Origin: an uncultured Bacteroidales bacterium
Lineage (GTDB): Bacteria > Bacteroidota > Bacteroidia > Bacteroidales > FEN-979
Direction of reading: 5' to 3'
Length of the DNA stretch: 60,287 bases
Assembly: GCA_903929315.1 (NCBI GenBank)
Contig: CAIYUC010000138.1
Span: 1-60,287, forward strand
Every line of letters begins with the position of its first letter. Within the stretch, counting starts at the first letter, position 1. The notes under the pieces were generated by a model. It made no database searches. It was not told the DNA's origin and was given only the letters and a program-made list of their open reading frames with translations. A program made the translations under genes and the position numbers. Below are positions 56,710 to 60,287 of this stretch, piece after piece.

Positions 56710-59160
56710 TTATCTTGTGTGGGATAAATCGGTTTTGATGATCACATTGGCGGACTGAATACCTTCGGAAGAAGCATCCATTAGTATTTCTTCTTTTTGT
56801 AGAGAAGATTGAACGATTACCTGGCATTTACCATTAAACAAATGTCGTTTCCAGCTGCCTTCCGGGCATTTATCGGCTTCATGGCTGGAGGGATCGCCAT
56901 TGCCGACCCCTATAATTCTACCACTTCCTTTTATATTGAACGTAATGAGATTTGATGCATCCGGCACCTCCCGCCCTTTTGCATCAACTACAGTTACATT
57001 GACCACGGAAACATCTTCCCCGCCGGCACGGATTGTAGTACGGTCAGGATAAAGTTTGATCATCAACGGATCCCCGGTTGTTTCTATCCTGTCGGTCAGT
57101 ATCTTCCCATGCCTCACACCCTTTGCTTCAAGAACACCGGCTTTGTATATGACGTTCCATTCAAGATGGGCATTTGGAAGAACATTCTTCCGTCCAAGAC
57201 TTTTCGCGTTTAAAAAGAGCTCTGTGGTTTCACAATTGGTATTGCACCAGACATGGATCGTGTCACCTTCTTTTCCTTTCCAGTTCCAGTGTGGGAAAAT
57301 ATAAAGCACATCCTTATCGCTCCACCACGCCTGGTAGTAAAAATAATTATTTTTCGGAAAACCGCACATATCCATGATCCCGAAATGCGAATTGATGCAT
57401 GGCCAGTCATAAGGGGTAGGCTCACCCCGGTAATCGAAGCCGGTCCATACAAAAGCGCCCATCAGCCATTCTCTTGATGAATAAAATTTCCACCATTGTT
57501 CTGCTGTTGAGCCCCATCCCGGCTTATTGATGTCATAATCGCATAAATAACCTTTAACCGTATCGGTAGTATAAATTCCACGGGTACAGACGGTACTTGC
57601 TTCTTCGCTTCCCAGAAGGATTTGATTTGGATGATCCCGGCGATATTTATCAATATCCATGATATTCATATAATTAAAACCTCGTACAGGAACAATCTCA
57701 TTGATCCCTTCAAACTGGTTTCCATTATTTGCCGCGTAAGTGAACAACCGGGTAGGATCAAGATGCCTGAGACGTTCTGCCATGGATATTGCAATCCGTT
57801 TGCCTGTTTCATTATCCTGGATCCTGTTTTCTTCGTTCCCGAACGACCATAAAATAACAGAAGGATGATTCCTGTCACGAAGAACGAGTTTTTCAAATTC
57901 TCCCATCAGTTCCGGTGAACTTTCCATTAACCGGTTCTCATCAAGCACAAGCATACCCAGCTTATCGCAGGCATCAAGCAACTCATTTGCAGGCGGATTG
58001 TGACTGGTGCGGTAAGCATTACATCCCATCTCCTTCAACTTTTCGATACGGTAATATTGGAGTCTGTCGGGTAAAGCTGACCCTACCCCTGCATGATCCT
58101 GGTGACAGCAAACCCCTTTGATCTTTACATGTTTGCCATTCAGGAAAAATCCTTTGTCCTTGTCAAACAAAAGTGTACGGATCCCAAAGGAAGTGGTTAT
58201 ACTATCAATGATTTTGTTTTCTGAGAGGATAAACGAAACCAATGTATACAGAGTAGGGGATTCCAGTGACCATAATTTTGGATCTTTGACAAGAATTTCC
58301 TGTTGAACGCTTGTCTTTTGAAATCCGGGGATCCTCAAACCAGGGTTAGTCGATTGGCCCATTGTGTTTCCTTTATCATCTTTAATCACAGAGTAAAGTT
58401 TACACCCCGCTTGCCTGGAAAGCGGATTTTCAATTTCTGTCGAGACATATACTTTTGCCTTTCCTGACATATTTTCCGTGCGTATAAAAATGCCATACTC
58501 AGGAATATGAACCGGATTGTATTTTTCAATCCAGGCATGCCGGTAGATCCCTGCTCCTTCATAAAACCATCCTTCGTATTGAGTGGCATCAACCCGGACA
58601 ACGATGACATTTTTCCCCCCGTATTTTACATAGTCAGTAATATTGTAGTTGAATTCAGAATAACCACTCATATGGGAGCCAAGATAATGACCATTAATCC
58701 AGACTTTGCTGTCGCGGAAAATGCCGTCAAATTTTATAGCTAAACTTTTTCCCCTGTCAGATGCGGGAATTATGAAATAACGGCGGTACCACCCGATGCT
58801 GGTCTTTGGATACAACCTGCCGACCGGTTTATAGCCATGGTCCCTGAGATTTTTATCCTTAACATTGAGAAAATCCAGTTCCACCGCCCAATCGTGCGGC
58901 AGATCGACCAGACGCCACAGGTCGTCGTTAAAACCCGAATCGACGGCGCCAACAGCTTCCCCCGATTTGCCAAACAACATACCGGTACCGTAACCAAAAT
59001 CGTCCTCAGCAGAAGAAGCATCTCCCAGGTGAAATTTCCATCCCCGGTCAATTAATAATTTCTCCCTGTCGCAGGAACCGGAATTAGTATTGGTTTGGTT
59101 GGAACAACGTACCAATGCGATAAGAAATGGAATGATCATTAACAGATAAATCCTTTTCAT
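56710..59160 (-). CDS. glycoside hydrolase family 2 protein (beta-galactosidase-like)
   Basis: About 816 residues from the ATG at 59160 (the frame extends 5 codons upstream to 59175). A signal ends at LVRC, an atypical lipobox, so it is possibly a lipoprotein. A GH2 sugar-binding domain (DLPHDWAVE, RRYFIIP, GIFRDSKVWINGHYLG), an Ig-like domain and the TIM barrel follow. In the barrel, KIKGVCCHQDH, the acid/base in SFGNEEN (E448, counted from 59175) and the nucleophile in LGSEEAS (E524) are intact. A C-terminal DUF4982-like and Ig-like part completes it. Substrate could be a beta-galactoside or related glycan; no SusC/SusD pair is visible. Confidence 0.9.
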   Translation of the reverse strand: MKRIYLLMIIPFLIALVRCSNQTNTNSGSCDREKLLIDRGWKFHLGDASSAEDDFGYGTGMLFGKSGEAVGAVDSGFNDDLWRLVDLPHDWAVELDFLNVKDKNLRDHGYKPVGRLYPKTSIGWYRRYFIIPASDRGKSLAIKFDGIFRDSKVWINGHYLGSHMSGYSEFNYNITDYVKYGGKNVIVVRVDATQYEGWFYEGAGIYRHAWIEKYNPVHIPEYGIFIRTENMSGKAKVYVSTEIENPLSRQAGCKLYSVIKDDKGNTMGQSTNPGLRIPGFQKTSVQQEILVKDPKLWSLESPTLYTLVSFILSENKIIDSITTSFGIRTLLFDKDKGFFLNGKHVKIKGVCCHQDHAGVGSALPDRLQYYRIEKLKEMGCNAYRTSHNPPANELLDACDKLGMLVLDENRLMESSPELMGEFEKLVLRDRNHPSVILWSFGNEENRIQDNETGKRIAISMAERLRHLDPTRLFTYAANNGNQFEGINEIVPVRGFNYMNIMDIDKYRRDHPNQILLGSEEASTVCTRGIYTTDTVKGYLCDYDINKPGWGSTAEQWWKFYSSREWLMGAFVWTGFDYRGEPTPYDWPCINSHFGIMDMCGFPKNNYFYYQAWWSDKDVLYIFPHWNWKGKEGDTIHVWCNTNCETTELFLNAKSLGRKNVLPNAHLEWNVIYKAGVLEAKGVRHGKILTDRIETTGDPLMIKLYPDRTTIRAGGEDVSVVNVTVVDAKGREVPDASNLITFNIKGSGRIIGVGNGDPSSHEADKCPEGSWKRHLFNGKCQVIVQSSLQKEEILMDASSEGIQSANVIIKTDLSHTR

Positions 59161-59248
59161 AGAAACGATTTTCAAGTAAATTGGCCAATTTTTAAAAACT
59201 ATTGACGATTAAGAATTATGAATAAAGTCTTGTTAACAAACCTTTTTT

Positions 59249-59316
59249 TCACCGCCAAGGCGCTAAGACGCGAAATAAATGATCTGATTTTTAGCGTCTT
59301 TGCGTCTTGGCGGTGA
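59249..59316. repeat. inverted repeat ACCGCCAAGGCGC / GCGTCTTGGCGGT
   Basis: Arms of 23 bases (59249-59271 and 59294-59316) match at 21 of 23 positions around an AT-rich loop of 22 bases. It lies between the FISUMP gene end and the GH2 start on the same strand, so it could terminate neither or act as an attenuating hairpin ahead of GH2. Similar words are common in bacterial intergenic repeats. Confidence 0.8.
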
Positions 59317-59350
59317 TTATTCACTTTTGAAAGTGGCTCTTAAGGTAAAA

Positions 59351-60287
59351 TTAATCTTTCAAGCAACGAATGGGAAATGCATTATTTCTTAATGAAGGAT
59401 AAGTCGAAACACTCGGATCAATACTATTCATCCCATGCGCCATTGCCTTCATTGTTCCATGAGATGTCGATGACCAGAAAAATGTTGCAAACCCAATCCA
59501 ATCTGTTGTCTTGTTCTGATGAACCGTTCCTGAAAAGAAAGCGTTGAAACCGGAAAATCCAGTGTATATCAATGGCCAGGCAGCAAAGGCACTGTTTGTC
59601 CATTCGGCAAATAATATATTCCAATCCGCTTCGCTAGGAATATGCCATCCTGGGGGACAAAGCCCTTGTAATCCAGGTGTAACATCGTACTGCATTATTT
59701 CGTCCCATTGGTAAAGACCGCCATTAGTATTGCAATTTACAAGGTTATCATTATAACAATAATGTTCCGGCTGGCAATTATCCCTTTGATCCTGAGATGA
59801 GGCGATATTCGATCCGAAATTAAGATTTGCAGCCATCCAGCATTGGGAGCCGATGTGAACAGTCGGATAACTTTTTCCATCTCGTATATCGGTAAATGGT
59901 TGTCCACAACTTGTCACGACTGTCCCGGTTGTCACGATTGTTACGAAAGCATTTGCAGAACAGAGTGCAGCATTGGTATAGGTATATGTGATTTGATGTG
60001 TTCCAACACCTGCAATAGCGGGGTAAAAGATGTTATTAGTAACTCCAGCCCCGGAATAAGTTCCACCAAGAGGGATTCCTCCTTTGAGCTTAAAAGGTTG
60101 AGCATTTGTTGTTGTAACAGAATCATTGCAGCGGGTGAAGGTGACAACCGGGGAAGTGGCAACATTCATGGTGATGATATTGGATGTTGCAGGGTTTCCG
60201 ATGGGGCAGACAATGTTTGATGTCAGGATGCATATGATCTGGTCACCGGATACCGGATTGTAAGTGTACATGGATGAATTTGTCCCG
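59351..60287 (-). CDS. FISUMP-domain surface protein, truncated by the window edge
   Basis: The C-terminal 312 or so residues of a larger secreted protein; the frame stays open to the last base of the window, so the methionine at 60271 is not the real start. An Ig/PKD-like repeat (CNDSVTTTNAQPFKLKGG, GTYSGAGV, GTHQITYTYTN) precedes a FISUMP domain (DIRDGKSYPTVHIGSQCWM, LCPPGWHIPSEADWN, FFWSSTS, FPIRCLKD). FISUMP proteins are found at the surface of Fibrobacteres and Bacteroidota. The role is unknown. No T9SS sorting domain is present at this C-terminus. Confidence 0.85.
   Translation of the reverse strand, partial: GTNSSMYTYNPVSGDQIICILTSNIVCPIGNPATSNIITMNVATSPVVTFTRCNDSVTTTNAQPFKLKGGIPLGGTYSGAGVTNNIFYPAIAGVGTHQITYTYTNAALCSANAFVTIVTTGTVVTSCGQPFTDIRDGKSYPTVHIGSQCWMAANLNFGSNIASSQDQRDNCQPEHYCYNDNLVNCNTNGGLYQWDEIMQYDVTPGLQGLCPPGWHIPSEADWNILFAEWTNSAFAAWPLIYTGFSGFNAFFSGTVHQNKTTDWIGFATFFWSSTSHGTMKAMAHGMNSIDPSVSTYPSLRNNAFPIRCLKD

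Overview
The window comes from a Bacteroidota (Bacteroidetes) chromosome, probably an uncultured Bacteroidales-like lineage. Indicators visible in the sequence: two proteins with C-terminal T9SS (Por) sorting domains; an S46 dipeptidyl-peptidase; DUF3857/transglutaminase, DUF3108, DUF3098 and DUF6249 proteins; the ftsX-DUF3098-uppP-truB gene order; a fused membrane/ferredoxin 4Fe-4S protein paired with a DUF362 protein; and TAnnTTTG promoter boxes of the Bacteroidota sigma-A type. I see no plasmid, phage, transposase or CRISPR.

Layout. 0.2-2.2 kb: minus-strand mlaE-mlaF-cvpA operon. 2.3-4.3 kb: a small lipoprotein overlapping a SprT-like gene, then mannose-1-phosphate guanylyltransferase. 4.3-4.7 kb: remnant of an adenine DNA methyltransferase. 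4.7-7.5 kb: minus-strand ftsX-DUF3098-uppP-truB. 7.5-20.8 kb: plus-strand leuS, DUF3108, a 2105-residue alpha-2-macroglobulin, aspS and a lipoprotein, with a four-helix-bundle gene on the other strand. 21-29.5 kb: S46 peptidase, metallo-hydrolase, U32 protein, PHP phosphatase, acetyltransferase and the DUF362/4Fe-4S pair. 29.9-33.1 kb: DUF4143 ATPase and dnaG. 33.1-40.5 kb: minus-strand DUF3857 pair, rluB-like, MORN-repeat protein and nadA. 40.5-40.95 kb: AT-rich divergent gap. 41-48.6 kb: rpiB, LutB-like, a sigma/putative anti-sigma/fructosamine-kinase operon on the minus strand, a T9SS beta-propeller protein and a DUF6249 protein. 48.6-60.3 kb: thpR, a TMTC-like TPR membrane protein, a second sigma factor overlapping a gene for a TM plus beta-barrel protein, a PKD/T9SS protein, an outer-membrane-protein pseudogene, tRNA-Ala, a GH2 glycosidase and a truncated FISUMP protein.

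Two themes stand out. First, the chromosome is heavily colonised by several families of short palindromic or tandem repeats. They fill most intergenic gaps and also sit in frame inside genes (five places in the macroglobulin gene alone; also the PHP phosphatase, the 4Fe-4S protein, dnaG and a DUF3857 protein). Elsewhere they supply a stop codon, a start codon or a signal-peptide coding stretch. Second, the sigma-factor gene at 51.6 kb overlaps a gene whose product appears to join a cytoplasmic anti-sigma-like segment, one inner-membrane helix, a long disordered linker and an outer-membrane-type beta-barrel. This would be a candidate one-protein route from the outer membrane to transcription.
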